Assembly: GCF_900461525.1 (NCBI RefSeq)
Contig: NZ_UGOD01000001.1
Span: 1,395,001-1,459,000 of the forward strand
Source of the DNA: Legionella busanensis
Lineage (GTDB): Bacteria > Pseudomonadota > Gammaproteobacteria > Legionellales > Legionellaceae
DNA: 64,000 nt
Direction: 5' to 3'
Part shown: piece after piece, positions 10,045 through 20,104 of the stretch
How positions within the stretch are numbered: the first letter of the stretch is position 1
Layout: each line of letters opens with the position of its first letter
Position numbers and translations under genes: made by a program
The notes under the pieces: generated by a model
The model's input: the letters and a program-made list of their open reading frames with translations, nothing else
Databases searched by the model: none
What the model was told of the DNA's origin: nothing

Positions 10045-11430
10045 ATGGCTGAAGCATTAGCACGAAAAAATAATAAGCAATCAATAGATCCCTTAAAACG
10101 ACCTCCCCATTCTGCGGAAGCAGAGCAGTCCATTATTGGCGGACTTATGCTTGATAACCAAGCTTGGGATAAGGTGAGTACTAAATTATGTGAAGCTGAT
10201 TTTTATCGTACTGAACATAGAACTCTTTTTCGCGCTATTGTTGAATTAGCACGCAAAGGTCAGCCTTTTGACGTCGTTACCTTACTTAATACCCTAAAAA
10301 CAAGTGATGAACTTGATCAAGCTGGTGGTGAGACTTACTTATTTGAACTAGCTAATAATACACCTAGTGTTGCTAATATTTCAGCTTACGCAGATATTGT
10401 TCGTGAAAAATCAGTACAACGCCAATTAATTGGTGTTGCCGGTGATATTGCTGATGCAGCCTATAATCCAGCAGGTCGGGAAGTCGCTGAGTTACTTGAT
10501 CTTGCTGAAACTAAAGTGTTTGCTATTGCTGAGCAAACAGGTGGTGATGGTGGACCAGAAAGCATTAAGTCTATTTTAGTAAGAGCAGTGGAGAAAATAG
10601 ATGCCCTTTATCATAACGGTGATGCTATCACCGGCTTAGCAACAGGTCTGACTGACCTAGATGAATTAACGTCAGGATTGCAGCCTTCAGACTTGATTAT
10701 TGTAGCAGGGCGACCTTCAATGGGTAAAACAACGCTAGTTATGAATATGGCTGAACATGCAGCTATACGTGGAGGTAAACCTGTACTAGTTTTCTCAATG
10801 GAAATGCCATCGGATTCTTTAGCCATGCGTATGATGTCCTCGTTAGGACGTATTGATCAACATCGACTTCGTACTGGAAAGTTAACGGATGATGATTGGC
10901 CACGTGTAACATCTGCAGTACATATGCTTTCGGAAGCTCCTCTTTTTATGGATGATACACCTGGTTTAAGTCCAGCAGAAATGCGAGCACGAGCTAGAAG
11001 AGTAGCTAAGGAATATGGTCAATTAGGACTTGTCGTGGTGGATTACCTTCAGCTTATGAAAGTACCAGGGTTTAAGGCTGAGAATCGCACGGCAGAAATT
11101 TCAGAAATTTCACGCAGCTTAAAATCGCTTGCTAAAGAACTTAAAGTTCCTGTTGTTGCCTTATCCCAGCTAAATCGGAGCTTAGAACAGCGTCATGATA
11201 AACGTCCTGTTATGTCTGACTTACGCGAATCTGGCGCGATAGAGCAGGATGCGGATGTGATTTGCTTTATCTATCGAGATGAAGTCTATAATGAGGATAG
11301 TCCTGAAAAGGGTATTGCGGAAATTATAATTGCAAAACAACGTAATGGTCCAATTGGTCGAGTTAAAGTAGCATTTTTAGGGAAATATACACGTTTTGAA
11401 GATTTGGCTTTTAATGGTTATCAGGAGTAA
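10045..11430 (+). CDS. dnaB: Replicative DNA helicase DnaB
   Basis: Hexameric 5'-3' helicase that unwinds DNA at the replication fork and recruits primase. It has 461 residues, the normal length. The N-terminal helical domain opens with PPHSAEAEQSIIGG. The RecA-like domain has Walker A GRPSMGKTT at 222-230, Walker B LVVVDYLQL, and SQLNRSLEQR and DLRESGAIEQDAD motifs near the C-terminus. No intein is present. Six bases separate it from alr, so the two are probably cotranscribed, an arrangement common in Gammaproteobacteria. Confidence 0.97.
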   Translation: MAEALARKNNKQSIDPLKRPPHSAEAEQSIIGGLMLDNQAWDKVSTKLCEADFYRTEHRTLFRAIVELARKGQPFDVVTLLNTLKTSDELDQAGGETYLFELANNTPSVANISAYADIVREKSVQRQLIGVAGDIADAAYNPAGREVAELLDLAETKVFAIAEQTGGDGGPESIKSILVRAVEKIDALYHNGDAITGLATGLTDLDELTSGLQPSDLIIVAGRPSMGKTTLVMNMAEHAAIRGGKPVLVFSMEMPSDSLAMRMMSSLGRIDQHRLRTGKLTDDDWPRVTSAVHMLSEAPLFMDDTPGLSPAEMRARARRVAKEYGQLGLVVVDYLQLMKVPGFKAENRTAEISEISRSLKSLAKELKVPVVALSQLNRSLEQRHDKRPVMSDLRESGAIEQDADVICFIYRDEVYNEDSPEKGIAEIIIAKQRNGPIGRVKVAFLGKYTRFEDLAFNGYQE

Positions 11431-11436
11431 TTACTT

Positions 11437-12522
11437 GTGACAAGGCCAACTTATGTCCAATTTGATAAGGCAGCTTTATTACATAACTTAACTCGTGTTA
11501 AAGATTATGCCCCTGGTAAGAAAATAATTGCTATGGTTAAAGCCAATGCCTATGGATGTGGCTTAGAATCAGTCGTCCCTGTATTAAGAGATCAGGTGTA
11601 TGCATTTGGCGTTGCATGCCTTGAAGAGGCTATTGCCATTCGAAACCTGGGAGTAGATAGTGAATGTATCTTATTTCAGGGTGTCTTTAGTGCCGACGAA
11701 TTAACTAAGGTTAGTCAGTATAGATTACAGTATGTGTTGCACCAGCCTTATCAATTACAATGGTTATTAGATAATCCACTCATAGCAAAAATTAAGGTTT
11801 GGGTAAAAGTAGATACTGGGATGCACCGATTAGGGTTTGCGCCAGAACAAGTATATGACATTATTAAATCCTTACAAAGTTGCTCGTGGGTAGACTCTGA
11901 AATTGGTTTAATGACTCATCTAGCTTGCGCAGATGAGCCAGATAATCCTGCTAATCAAGCCCAGTTAAATAGTTATCGTGAGCTTAAGTTACCTGAAGGT
12001 CAATTTATTACTAGTATTGCAAATTCAGCAGCCATTATTGCGCTGGAGAAGGCACAAGCAGATATGGTTCGCCCTGGAATTATGTTATATGGGGTTTCGC
12101 CTTTCGCCAGTCTTACATCAAAAGACTTAGGCTTAAAGCCAGTTTTAAGTTTTATTTCGGCCATCAGTGCACTTCATCATTATCCAGCAGGTGTAGCAAT
12201 TGGTTATGGAGCAACATGGCAAACAAAAAGACCTTCAATTATTGGTATTGTTGCTGCAGGTTACGGTGATGGCTTCCCTCGCCACATTAGTCCTAATACA
12301 CCTGTTTGGATTAATGGCTCTCTTGCGCCAATTGTGGGTCGTGTATCAATGGATATGTTAGCAGTTGATCTAACTGATTGTTTTAATATCAAAATTGGGG
12401 ACTTAGTTGAGCTTTGGGGTAAAAATATATTAGTAGAAACCATTGCAAAATCGGCTAATACCATTCCATATGAATTGCTTTGTCAATTATCACCGCGAGT
12501 ACATCAGAATAAAATTAAATGA
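11437..12522 (+). CDS. alr: Alanine racemase
   Basis: PLP enzyme that makes D-alanine for peptidoglycan. It has 361 residues. K35 in [10 protein letters not shown] is the PLP-binding lysine and Y257 in AIGYGATW is the catalytic tyrosine of the second half of the active site. The start is GTG, preceded by AGGAG inside the last codons of dnaB (11423-11427). This gives translational spacing that supports cotranscription with dnaB. Confidence 0.96.
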   Translation: MTRPTYVQFDKAALLHNLTRVKDYAPGKKIIAMVKANAYGCGLESVVPVLRDQVYAFGVACLEEAIAIRNLGVDSECILFQGVFSADELTKVSQYRLQYVLHQPYQLQWLLDNPLIAKIKVWVKVDTGMHRLGFAPEQVYDIIKSLQSCSWVDSEIGLMTHLACADEPDNPANQAQLNSYRELKLPEGQFITSIANSAAIIALEKAQADMVRPGIMLYGVSPFASLTSKDLGLKPVLSFISAISALHHYPAGVAIGYGATWQTKRPSIIGIVAAGYGDGFPRHISPNTPVWINGSLAPIVGRVSMDMLAVDLTDCFNIKIGDLVELWGKNILVETIAKSANTIPYELLCQLSPRVHQNKIK

Positions 12523-12591
12523 ATTATGGATAATATATAACCTTGATGATAGAATACCAACCGATTTCAAACGTTATACAGGTGAAATTGC

Positions 12592-13044
12592 ATGAAAAAA
12601 ATACTATTAGCAACACTTGCTACATCCGTTTTGTTATCAAGCTGTGCTCCTATAAATAATGAAGGAGTTGGCTCGTTGACAGGTGGAGTCGTTGGCGGCC
12701 TAGTTGGTAGTCAATTTGGTGGTGGTTCAGGCAAAGTAGCTGCAGCGGCTGGTGGCGCATTACTTGGTGCTTACCTTGGTGGTAATATAGGTCGCACTAT
12801 GGACAGACTAGATCGCTTAGAGATGCAAAGAGCGCTAGAAACTGCACCAACTGGTAGACCTGTAACTTGGAGAAATCCAGATAGCGGTAATAGATATACT
12901 GTTAAAACAACAAGGACATATTACTCAAATAACCAACAACCGTGCCGTGAATATACTACACGTGCTATCATTGGTGGAAAGAGTCAAGAGATTTATGGCA
13001 AGGCCTGTCGGCAAGCAGATGGTTCTTGGCGGGTCATGCAGTAA
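12592..13044 (+). CDS. Glycine-zipper outer-membrane lipoprotein (17 kDa surface antigen type)
   Basis: A 150-residue lipoprotein: a short signal peptide ends at a lipobox LLSSC with C18 as the lipidated cysteine. Residues about 25-70 are a glycine zipper ([17 protein letters not shown], then [17 protein letters not shown]), a membrane-inserting pattern shared with the Rickettsia 17 kDa antigen family. The C-terminal part ([24 protein letters not shown]) matches the surface-antigen domain. It probably sits in the outer membrane; a role in envelope integrity is an inference. Confidence 0.87.
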   Translation: MKKILLATLATSVLLSSCAPINNEGVGSLTGGVVGGLVGSQFGGGSGKVAAAAGGALLGAYLGGNIGRTMDRLDRLEMQRALETAPTGRPVTWRNPDSGNRYTVKTTRTYYSNNQQPCREYTTRAIIGGKSQEIYGKACRQADGSWRVMQ

Positions 13045-13098
13045 TTTTTAATACTATAGCTACGTCCATTTTGATTTCGACAGAACGCAATTGATTAA

Positions 13099-13132
13099 AG
13101 CGCAGACATGTATTGTAATACATGTCTGCGCT
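13099..13132. repeat. Perfect 16-bp inverted repeat
   Basis: AGCGCAGACATGTATT (13099-13114) pairs perfectly with its reverse complement at 13117-13132 across a 2-base GT centre. No T run follows, so it is not a standard terminator. Confidence 0.85.
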
Positions 13133-13284
13133 GAATGAAATTGTAAGGCTGTATAAAGCTTAGTGGGCGAAGCAATAATCAGTGAAATAAGTTAGTATTC
13201 CTATTCTAAATTTCCTCCTCAAAATGCCATAACTAACATTCATCAACTATACTGATAGTAAATTGGGCTTGTTAAGAGGATATC

Positions 13285-13716
13285 ATGGCTAATTTAATTT
13301 ATTCCATTTTACCAAAACCCCGTCGTCCAATTGCTTATATTGATCCAGCGTTTACTGTAATGGATTGTGTTAACTTAATGGTCGATAAGGATATTGGCGC
13401 TTTAGTTGTGCATGATCGCAATGAACTTATAGGGTTAGTCAGCGAGCGTGATATTGTACGTACTTGTCTGCACCAAGGGTTAGATCCACATATAGCTACA
13501 GCAGCTGATATAGTTTATAAGAATGTAAGTATTTTAGATGTTAATGATACAGTTGAGAAAGCCATGGAAATTATTACCATGACTAAACGTCGTCATGTTT
13601 TAATTAATGAAGATGGTAAGTTAGTAGCTATTATTTCTATTGGGGATGTTTTATTTTCATTAATTGAAGATAAATCGCGATTAATAGAGCATCTAGAAGC
13701 TTATATTCACTCGTAA
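13285..13716 (+). CDS. Two-CBS-domain protein
   Basis: A 143-residue protein made of two CBS motifs (about 15-70 and 78-135), forming one Bateman module. Sequences such as DKDIGALVVHDRNELIGLVSERDIVR and the second-copy RRHVLINEDGKLVAIISIGDV are typical. Stand-alone CBS pairs bind adenosyl nucleotides and usually regulate a partner protein. Nothing nearby identifies the partner. It ends 5 bases before the stop of the convergent transporter gene. Confidence 0.88.
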   Translation: MANLIYSILPKPRRPIAYIDPAFTVMDCVNLMVDKDIGALVVHDRNELIGLVSERDIVRTCLHQGLDPHIATAADIVYKNVSILDVNDTVEKAMEIITMTKRRHVLINEDGKLVAIISIGDVLFSLIEDKSRLIEHLEAYIHS

Positions 13717-13721
13717 TCTAG

Positions 13722-13747
13722 CTATCGCCTAGTGTAAAAGGCGATAG
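13722..13747. terminator. Bidirectional hairpin between convergent genes
   Basis: CTATCGCCT at 13722-13730 pairs with AGGCGATAG at 13739-13747. The stem overlaps the stop codon of the EamA gene and lies right after the CBS gene stop. It could end both transcripts, though the T runs are poor. Confidence 0.55.
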
Positions 13748-14624
13748 AGATAATGACCAATCCCATACCAAAAAATTGTGTATTAGTAAGTTGTTCACCC
13801 AATAATGCCCAAGCAAAAATGACAGTGCTAATAGGCATTATAGCCGTAGATAGAGAAGCCATAACCCCATCAACCCGTTGAGAACCAAAGTACCATAAGA
13901 TATAAAACAAACTAGTACTAAGACCTAAGCAGATTAATATCCCCCAACTTACTAAAGTAATGCTAAAGAGGCTACTAAAATTAAATAAAAAAAAGGGTAA
14001 TAATACTAACGCATTAATACCATTCATAATTGCTGAAAGCAGAAAAACGGGGAAGCGATAAATGTGCATTTTGCATAACACATAATAAGCTGCCTCAGGA
14101 AGTAAAGCGATAAAAATAATAAAATCACCTAAAAATGAGTGATCGCTACTGAGCTTACTAAATTTTTCATAAGCAATAACAAAAAGGCCTAAGGTAGCAA
14201 ATAAAATACATAGACTTGTTTTAGTAGACAATTTTTCTCTTAGAACAACCCAAGACATAACAGCTATAATTGCTGGTAGCGTGCTCGTAATAATGCCAGC
14301 TATGTTAGCATCTGTTGTATGTAAACCTATTAACATAAACACATTAAATAAAACGCCCGCAGATAAAGCTTGAGCCGTAATAAAGTACCAATCTTTAGCT
14401 TTTAAATTGGAAAGATGTGTAGATATTTTTTGTTTACTTGCTGGTGTTAACCAATGTAGAGGTAATAAAATTATACTTGCTAGTGTAAAACGTATATTTA
14501 TTAATACTAGAGTAGGGATAGAATTTACCAGTTTTTTTGACAAAACGATATTCATGCCTACCATAGTTTGCGCGCAGAAAAGTAAAAGGATCCCTATAAG
14601 GTAATAAGTATTATTTTTTTTCAT
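13722..14624 (-). CDS. EamA/DMT family transporter
   Basis: Inner-membrane drug/metabolite transporter with about ten transmembrane helices in two EamA repeats. The recognisable part runs from YYLIGILLLFCAQTMVGMN to a C-terminal repeat with SLSTAIMPISTVIFAWALLG. The reading frame extends 22 codons further to a TTG at 14690. I prefer the ATG at 14624, which puts the first helix at the N-terminus as is usual for the family. The substrate is unknown. Confidence 0.85.
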   Translation of the reverse strand: MKKNNTYYLIGILLLFCAQTMVGMNIVLSKKLVNSIPTLVLINIRFTLASIILLPLHWLTPASKQKISTHLSNLKAKDWYFITAQALSAGVLFNVFMLIGLHTTDANIAGIITSTLPAIIAVMSWVVLREKLSTKTSLCILFATLGLFVIAYEKFSKLSSDHSFLGDFIIFIALLPEAAYYVLCKMHIYRFPVFLLSAIMNGINALVLLPFFLFNFSSLFSITLVSWGILICLGLSTSLFYILWYFGSQRVDGVMASLSTAIMPISTVIFAWALLGEQLTNTQFFGMGLVIISIAFYTRR

Positions 14625-14848
14625 GAAGATTGCATTAGTAGCAAGATGGTACAAATTGCCGATTATTTCAGCCTTTTGTAAGTTATGCAATATTTATCTT
14701 TATGTTTAAAATAAAAACATTTAAATAGAAGCTAAATATTGAGTTTAAACGGTAAAATAAATAAATATAAATAATTTTTAAAATTTAAACCTCGCTAAGG
14801 TAAAAATATTATTATAATTTTAAGTAAAGCAAGGAAGGGCAACAGAGA

Positions 14849-16039
14849 ATGTATAAAAAATTAATTTTAAGCTGTTTAATCTGTTTTTTTATACTATTGG
14901 GTTGGGCGAGTACTTCTCAAAACCGATGGTTTACTAAAAATGCTCAAGATGTCACCCTAGAAGTTAACCTCTTTACAATATCAACTTGTCCATTCTGTCA
15001 AAAGGCACAGACATTTTTAAGTGATTTTGCTAAACGTAATCCGTGGATAAAAATAAATCATTATATTATTAATAAAGATAAACAGTCTTTAATCACCTTT
15101 CATGATTTTCTACAAGAACAAAACATTGATGACTATTCAGTTCCTGCTATTTTCTTTTGTAATAGCCGCTGGGTTGGGTTTAGAAGTGTTGAACAATCAG
15201 GCGCTCAGCTTGCTGCTGGCCTTAATTATTGTCATGACCAAATTATTAAAAATGGTGAGTTATCCGATCCAGCAATACAAACATTAAAGCAGATGTCTTT
15301 GGCAAATTGGTATGAGGAAAATATTACATCGGCGAACTCCACGTCTACTTTTATTTTTATCATGGCACTACTTGATGCTTTAAATCCTTCTGTAACCCTC
15401 TTGCTTCTCACGATAATTGCTTTCTTACTAATATTACCTAATAGAAAGACAATATTTATTACTTTGTCAGGTTTTATATTAGGAATTGGAATTGCCCATT
15501 ATTTTCAGATAGCCCATTTATCGCTCTTCCATGATTTTATTGCTTTATTTCAAATACCTGCCATTTTAATTGGCCTCGGTTTAATAATTTTTACTTTAAT
15601 TTTTTTAAAAAAATCTGCTCCTTCTTCATCTATAGCTATTACATTCATGACTGCTTTGCTAACAGCTTTTGCCATTCAAAGCTATATACAGCTCAACAAC
15701 TCACCTAATTTTGCTTTAATTGTTAATCAATGGTTAATTAGTCAACAGCTTAGTATAGGAAAGCAAATAACCTATCAATTAATTTATACCTTTATTTATG
15801 TGCTTCCTTTTATATTACTTTCTTTGCTGATAGTTTTTTTATTACGTCGTACCCGCTGGCAACAATATTTAAGTCCATTACAGTGTTTAAGTAAATCTTT
15901 GTTAATCATTATTGGTGCAATATTGGCCATTTATCCATATATTTTAAATCATTTGATTGTCATCTTTATGACGTTAGTATTAGCTATTTTAATAACATGG
16001 CTACTGCCTAAGTCAGACGTTACCAGAGAAAATTTTTAA
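14849..16039 (+). CDS. Thioredoxin-like domain fused to a polytopic membrane protein
   Basis: A 396-residue membrane protein. It starts with a signal anchor, then a thioredoxin/glutaredoxin-like domain with CPFC at 47-50 and a cis-proline SVPAIFF near 96-101. The rest, from about 165, has some seven hydrophobic segments. Combining a redox domain with transmembrane helices recalls electron-relay proteins of the DsbD/CcdA type, but the membrane cysteine pairs of those proteins are not visible, so the relay role is uncertain. The domain probably faces the periplasm. The CDGSH gene follows after 51 bases. Confidence 0.7.
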   Translation: MYKKLILSCLICFFILLGWASTSQNRWFTKNAQDVTLEVNLFTISTCPFCQKAQTFLSDFAKRNPWIKINHYIINKDKQSLITFHDFLQEQNIDDYSVPAIFFCNSRWVGFRSVEQSGAQLAAGLNYCHDQIIKNGELSDPAIQTLKQMSLANWYEENITSANSTSTFIFIMALLDALNPSVTLLLLTIIAFLLILPNRKTIFITLSGFILGIGIAHYFQIAHLSLFHDFIALFQIPAILIGLGLIIFTLIFLKKSAPSSSIAITFMTALLTAFAIQSYIQLNNSPNFALIVNQWLISQQLSIGKQITYQLIYTFIYVLPFILLSLLIVFLLRRTRWQQYLSPLQCLSKSLLIIIGAILAIYPYILNHLIVIFMTLVLAILITWLLPKSDVTRENF

Positions 16040-16090
16040 AAGTTTATCTATAGTGATTAAAATAAAACATTCAATTGTTAAGGAATATTT

Positions 16091-16369
16091 ATGGAAGATG
16101 ATTTAAGTAATTACCTTCCTATGGCCGTAGAAGTTGAGGGAGGCAAAACATATCGTTGGTGTAGCTGTGGCAAAAGCCAAACTCAACCATTATGTGATCG
16201 GGCAGACTGTAATTTAGGCGTTGAATATTATGCATCTTACACAGATGTTGTATATTTTTGTGCTTGTAAACAAACAAAAGATCCACCCTTTTGTGATGGA
16301 TCCCATGCTAAATTATTACTAAAATTACTTAATGAGCGTAAAAAGCAAGATAAACGAAGTCCTACTTGA
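16091..16369 (+). CDS. CDGSH iron-sulfur domain protein, one site altered
   Basis: A 92-residue protein with two CDGSH-type iron-sulfur motifs. The second is intact: C57-x-C59-x8-C68-x3-H72 within FCACKQTKDPPFCDGSHAK. The first keeps the spacing and the three cysteines (C24, C26, C35) but the fourth ligand position is D39 rather than His. The family binds a labile 2Fe-2S cluster and is linked to redox or iron handling. It lies just before lipA, whose product needs two 4Fe-4S clusters, but a functional link is only inferred. Confidence 0.88.
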   Translation: MEDDLSNYLPMAVEVEGGKTYRWCSCGKSQTQPLCDRADCNLGVEYYASYTDVVYFCACKQTKDPPFCDGSHAKLLLKLLNERKKQDKRSPT

Positions 16370-16422
16370 TCTTATGAGTATGATTTGGGATTATCAAGGC
16401 ACTTGTATTGATAGGTATTAGC

Positions 16423-17406
16423 ATGAGTAAGTTAATCGATATTCCTGTTGTAGTTGAGAGTGGCCATAAATATAAGACCGAACAGGGAATAACGGCTATT
16501 AAAGATGGGATAAAGTCGAGCTCTACCAGTGGCGATAGATTACCTAAACCAAAATGGTTAAGGATAGTTAATCAAACAACACCAAATTATAATAAAGTAA
16601 AGGATGAAGTTGTTAAACATCGTTTAGCGACGGTTTGTGAAGAGGCTAAATGCCCAAATATTGGCGAGTGTTGGTCGCATGGTACGGCCACAATTATGTT
16701 AATGGGTGCTATTTGTACCCGGGCTTGTCGTTTCTGCTCTGTTGATACAGGTAATCCGCATGGCTGGTTAGATAAAGATGAGCCTAATAATACAGCTAAT
16801 ACAGTTTTTTTAATGAATTTAGATTACGTTGTTTTAACCTCAGTTAATCGTGATGATTTAGCTGATGGTGGAGCTAAGCATTATGCAGAGACAATTCGCG
16901 CCATTAAAGCACGTTGCCCTTCTACCAAAGTTGAAGCATTAACACCAGATTTTCAAGGTATTGAAAAAGATATTATCACGTTGCTTGACAGCGGCGTTGA
17001 TGTTTTTGCTCAAAATGTTGAAACTGTTGAACGCTTAACTCATCCAGTTCGAGATAATCGAGCAGGCTATTGGCAAACTTTAAATGTGTTAAAATTTGCC
17101 AAGCAATATAGACCTGATGTATTAACTAAAACAAGTTTAATGCTTGGTTTAGGTGAAACAGATGAGGAAATTATTAAAACCATGGACGATTTGCGGGCTC
17201 AGAATATCGATATACTTACGCTTGGACAGTATTTACAGCCAACCCGAAATCATCTCCCAGTTGCCCGTTATGTAACACCTGAAAAATTCCTTGAATTTCG
17301 TGAAATTGGCTTGGCTAAAGGTTTTTATGAAGTTGCTTCAGGCCCTTTAGTTCGTTCTAGCTATCGTGCTGACAAAGTATTTAAGAGAAACAATCTTGAT
17401 CTCTGA
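16423..17406 (+). CDS. lipA: Lipoyl synthase
   Basis: Radical SAM enzyme that inserts two sulfurs into octanoyl groups on lipoate-dependent enzymes. The protein has 327 residues from the ATG at 16423. Both cluster sites are present: C98-x3-C102-x2-C105 (CTRACRFC) for SAM binding, and the auxiliary cluster C72/C77/C83 ([12 protein letters not shown]). The C-terminal RSSYRADK motif is also seen. A TTG five codons upstream is in frame, but the AGGT 6 bases before 16423 favours this ATG. lipB is not in the window. Confidence 0.96.
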   Translation: MSKLIDIPVVVESGHKYKTEQGITAIKDGIKSSSTSGDRLPKPKWLRIVNQTTPNYNKVKDEVVKHRLATVCEEAKCPNIGECWSHGTATIMLMGAICTRACRFCSVDTGNPHGWLDKDEPNNTANTVFLMNLDYVVLTSVNRDDLADGGAKHYAETIRAIKARCPSTKVEALTPDFQGIEKDIITLLDSGVDVFAQNVETVERLTHPVRDNRAGYWQTLNVLKFAKQYRPDVLTKTSLMLGLGETDEEIIKTMDDLRAQNIDILTLGQYLQPTRNHLPVARYVTPEKFLEFREIGLAKGFYEVASGPLVRSSYRADKVFKRNNLDL

Positions 17407-17459
17407 TGTTAAAGCAGTATAACTGATTGGCTTTTACCATGAGCGGTGCTAATTAGCGG

Positions 17460-18962
17460 CTAGAAAATAGCAATCTTTGCTCGCTTAAATTTATTTTGCA
17501 TAATATAGGCACCAAAGCTCATTAATGTGCCTGAAATTAGAGCAAGACAGCCCAACCAAAAGTAATAATGAGTATAAATTGGTAATGCTGCAACAGTAGA
17601 GGATGCTTTCTCAGGAATAGCTACTATTGACGCTAGCCTTCCAGAGATAGTATTTGATAAGGAGCACGCCAAATACCAAACACCCATTGCGAAACCTAAA
17701 TTTTGGCTGTCACAATAAAGTCCAATCATACTAAGCCCAATAGCGCTTACCCAAAGCTCTGCTAGAGTAATAAGGATATAGGTTAAACCTATGTAATTAC
17801 CATTTACATAGCCATTTTGGGCTGTAATTGATGCAAAAGCCATTATTAGTAAAGCTAACCCTGCTAAAATTGTCCCCATAGCAAATTGATAGGGGATAGT
17901 AAATTTAGGGAAGCGCCGATAAAACTGCGGTAATTGTAAACCAAGAATGATAATTAATAGAGGGTTTAATAATTGATAATGCGCAGGTGAAACATGAAAA
18001 TTTAATAATTTTAGATCGGAATTATGCTCTGCAAATAATATGAGCGTACTATTCATTTGATTATAAATAATAAAAAATATAATCGCTTCAAGTACAAGGA
18101 TTAAAGCGACAAGTTGCTTCAAGCGAGCCTGTTTAGGCAGCCGAATTGTCTTAATTAAAAATGCAAATATTCCTACTACGCAACCCAATCCAATAATAAT
18201 ACTAGCTAAGTAAACTTGTGAGTAAGCAAGTAATGTAAACGTATAAATACCAATTATATAAATAAATAATTGTAGTTTTGCCTTTGATGACATTGGTTTT
18301 TTATCACGGCCATAAACCACATTATTGTAAAGTGCATATCGTTTTGCAAAATTTAAAGCGGCTAATGATTTACCCATAAAAGCAAGGGCTAAAATAGATA
18401 AAGGTCCATATGGACTATCCATCAAAATGGGTGCAATAAATGTAGCAAGTAAAGCGCCTACATTAATAGCCATATAATAATAGGTCATGGCCGATTTTGC
18501 CTTAATTGCATCATCACTATAAATATGAGAAACAAGGCCAGATGCAGTACCCATTAAGAGAGAGTTAGTGGCAGGGATTAAGGCATAAGCTGCAATAAAG
18601 AGTTTATCGCCTAAGCCAGTTAACGTATAACCACTTAACATAACGAATAGATAAGCTAAGGCAAGCATAATACTGCCTAATAAAATGGCTCGCCTAAGCC
18701 CTAAAATTTGATCCGCCATAAAGCCGCCTAATACAGGCATAAGATAACTTGTAGCCTGTGTAACACCAATAAAAGCATAAGCTTTAGCTTGGTTATATCC
18801 CAATCCATGTTCAATAAGTGGACGGGTTAAAAACAAAATTAGAACGGTATTTAAGGCGTAAACAGAAAATTGGCTCCAAAAGGTTATCAATACAATGTTA
18901 TTAGTTTGCTGCTGCCTTAAATCGCTTGTTGGTAAATAATTTTTAATGGCTTGATATAACAT
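17460..18962 (-). CDS. POT/PTR family proton-dependent oligopeptide transporter
   Basis: A 500-residue inner-membrane symporter with about 12-14 helices that imports di- and tripeptides with protons. Family features include LPVLGGFMADQILGLRRAIL in the first helices and the MTYYYMAINVGALLATFIAP stretch, which matches the POT signature around helices 4-5. A GGGAG is well placed before the ATG. Amino-acid users such as Legionella rely on peptide uptake. Convergent with lipA. Confidence 0.88.
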   Translation of the reverse strand: MLYQAIKNYLPTSDLRQQQTNNIVLITFWSQFSVYALNTVLILFLTRPLIEHGLGYNQAKAYAFIGVTQATSYLMPVLGGFMADQILGLRRAILLGSIMLALAYLFVMLSGYTLTGLGDKLFIAAYALIPATNSLLMGTASGLVSHIYSDDAIKAKSAMTYYYMAINVGALLATFIAPILMDSPYGPLSILALAFMGKSLAALNFAKRYALYNNVVYGRDKKPMSSKAKLQLFIYIIGIYTFTLLAYSQVYLASIIIGLGCVVGIFAFLIKTIRLPKQARLKQLVALILVLEAIIFFIIYNQMNSTLILFAEHNSDLKLLNFHVSPAHYQLLNPLLIIILGLQLPQFYRRFPKFTIPYQFAMGTILAGLALLIMAFASITAQNGYVNGNYIGLTYILITLAELWVSAIGLSMIGLYCDSQNLGFAMGVWYLACSLSNTISGRLASIVAIPEKASSTVAALPIYTHYYFWLGCLALISGTLMSFGAYIMQNKFKRAKIAIF

Positions 18963-19050
18963 CCTAAACTCCCTTATAGACGTTACTTAGCTAAATAACC
19001 TAAGTGATGTAATATTTTAATAAACTATTTACGTTTAATTTCTAAAACTT

Positions 19051-19869
19051 TTATTTCTTAGCCAATATAATGTCAATGATATGCGTATCATGATATGGAA
19101 AAGTAAATATTCTACTGAATAGACGTTTTAACCGCTCCAGTAAAAAATTTTTAGGTAGCATTCTTATTGAAATACTATTTAAAAACCAAGTACCTTCGAC
19201 GCCAAAACGGGCTAATTCATCAACATTATTTAATTGAATTGGTATATGTAAGCGTTTGTGTTCAACAACTTGAAATTGGTGTTGATTAAATACTTGTAAT
19301 AATTCATTTAAACTAGCAGAAACCGTTGTATTTCTGACCATGGCTTTATAATAATGACCAACCACAGTGCTTACCAATGAATCCTCGGCAATAAAATTGG
19401 CTAAATGTTGCTGAGCAACAGGAAATGATTCGTAGGTTGTAGTAATTAAAGAAAAATAGCTATTTTCATGCGTTAATAAATCCGCTTGGTTAAATAAAGT
19501 ATGAATAGGAATATAAGCATTTATAAAATGAGCAAGAACTAAATCCTGACTATGGTGAGGTAAAAAACGACTTGCTTCTGTTGCGCTAGCTTCAATTGCG
19601 GTTAATGGTAATGCTTTTCTTGCTAAAGCTAATCTTTTGCTTGAAATATCAATACCAGTAAAGTCAGCGTCAGGCATATAAGTTTTTAGCTTTTCTAAAA
19701 AGGCACCGTTACCAACGCCAAAATCAAGCACTTTATAACCCGCTTGGTTTCCCAAATGCGCTTTTTTAATCTGATTAATTGCTTCTTGATGACTATGGCT
19801 GATGGATTGAAACATATCAGCAGTAGCATAGTTATCAGAAATATTATTGTATTGAGCCTTAAAAGGCAT
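19051..19869 (-). CDS. Class I SAM-dependent methyltransferase
   Basis: A 272-residue Rossmann-fold methyltransferase. Motif I is VLDFGVGNGAFLEKL (near residue 47), followed by the acidic FTGIDIS that contacts the SAM ribose, and LVLAHFINAY as the post-motif region. The C-terminal 100 residues carry no motif I can assign. GGTGG precedes the start. The substrate is unknown; many such enzymes methylate small molecules. Confidence 0.8.
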   Translation of the reverse strand: MPFKAQYNNISDNYATADMFQSISHSHQEAINQIKKAHLGNQAGYKVLDFGVGNGAFLEKLKTYMPDADFTGIDISSKRLALARKALPLTAIEASATEASRFLPHHSQDLVLAHFINAYIPIHTLFNQADLLTHENSYFSLITTTYESFPVAQQHLANFIAEDSLVSTVVGHYYKAMVRNTTVSASLNELLQVFNQHQFQVVEHKRLHIPIQLNNVDELARFGVEGTWFLNSISIRMLPKNFLLERLKRLFSRIFTFPYHDTHIIDIILAKK

Positions 19870-20104
19870 TCGTAATCCACCTTCTAAACATCAAGCTAGT
19901 ATATCTCGAATTTACTTAAAATGGCGATACTAGATTTTAAAACCTTATTTTTCAATATTATAGATGCCAATTAAAGTGAGTAAAAACCTGTGACAGGCTA
20001 ACTATATAAATAAATTGAATTTAAAGTGTTGTTAAAAAGAAATATATTGTTTATTTCCTTAATTATATTACTATTTATAGTTTTTATTTTACTAGACATA
20101 AACT

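Noticed and set aside
14407-14604. A 65-codon frame antisense to the EamA gene
   Set aside because: It covers conserved transporter sequence on the other strand and has no start context.
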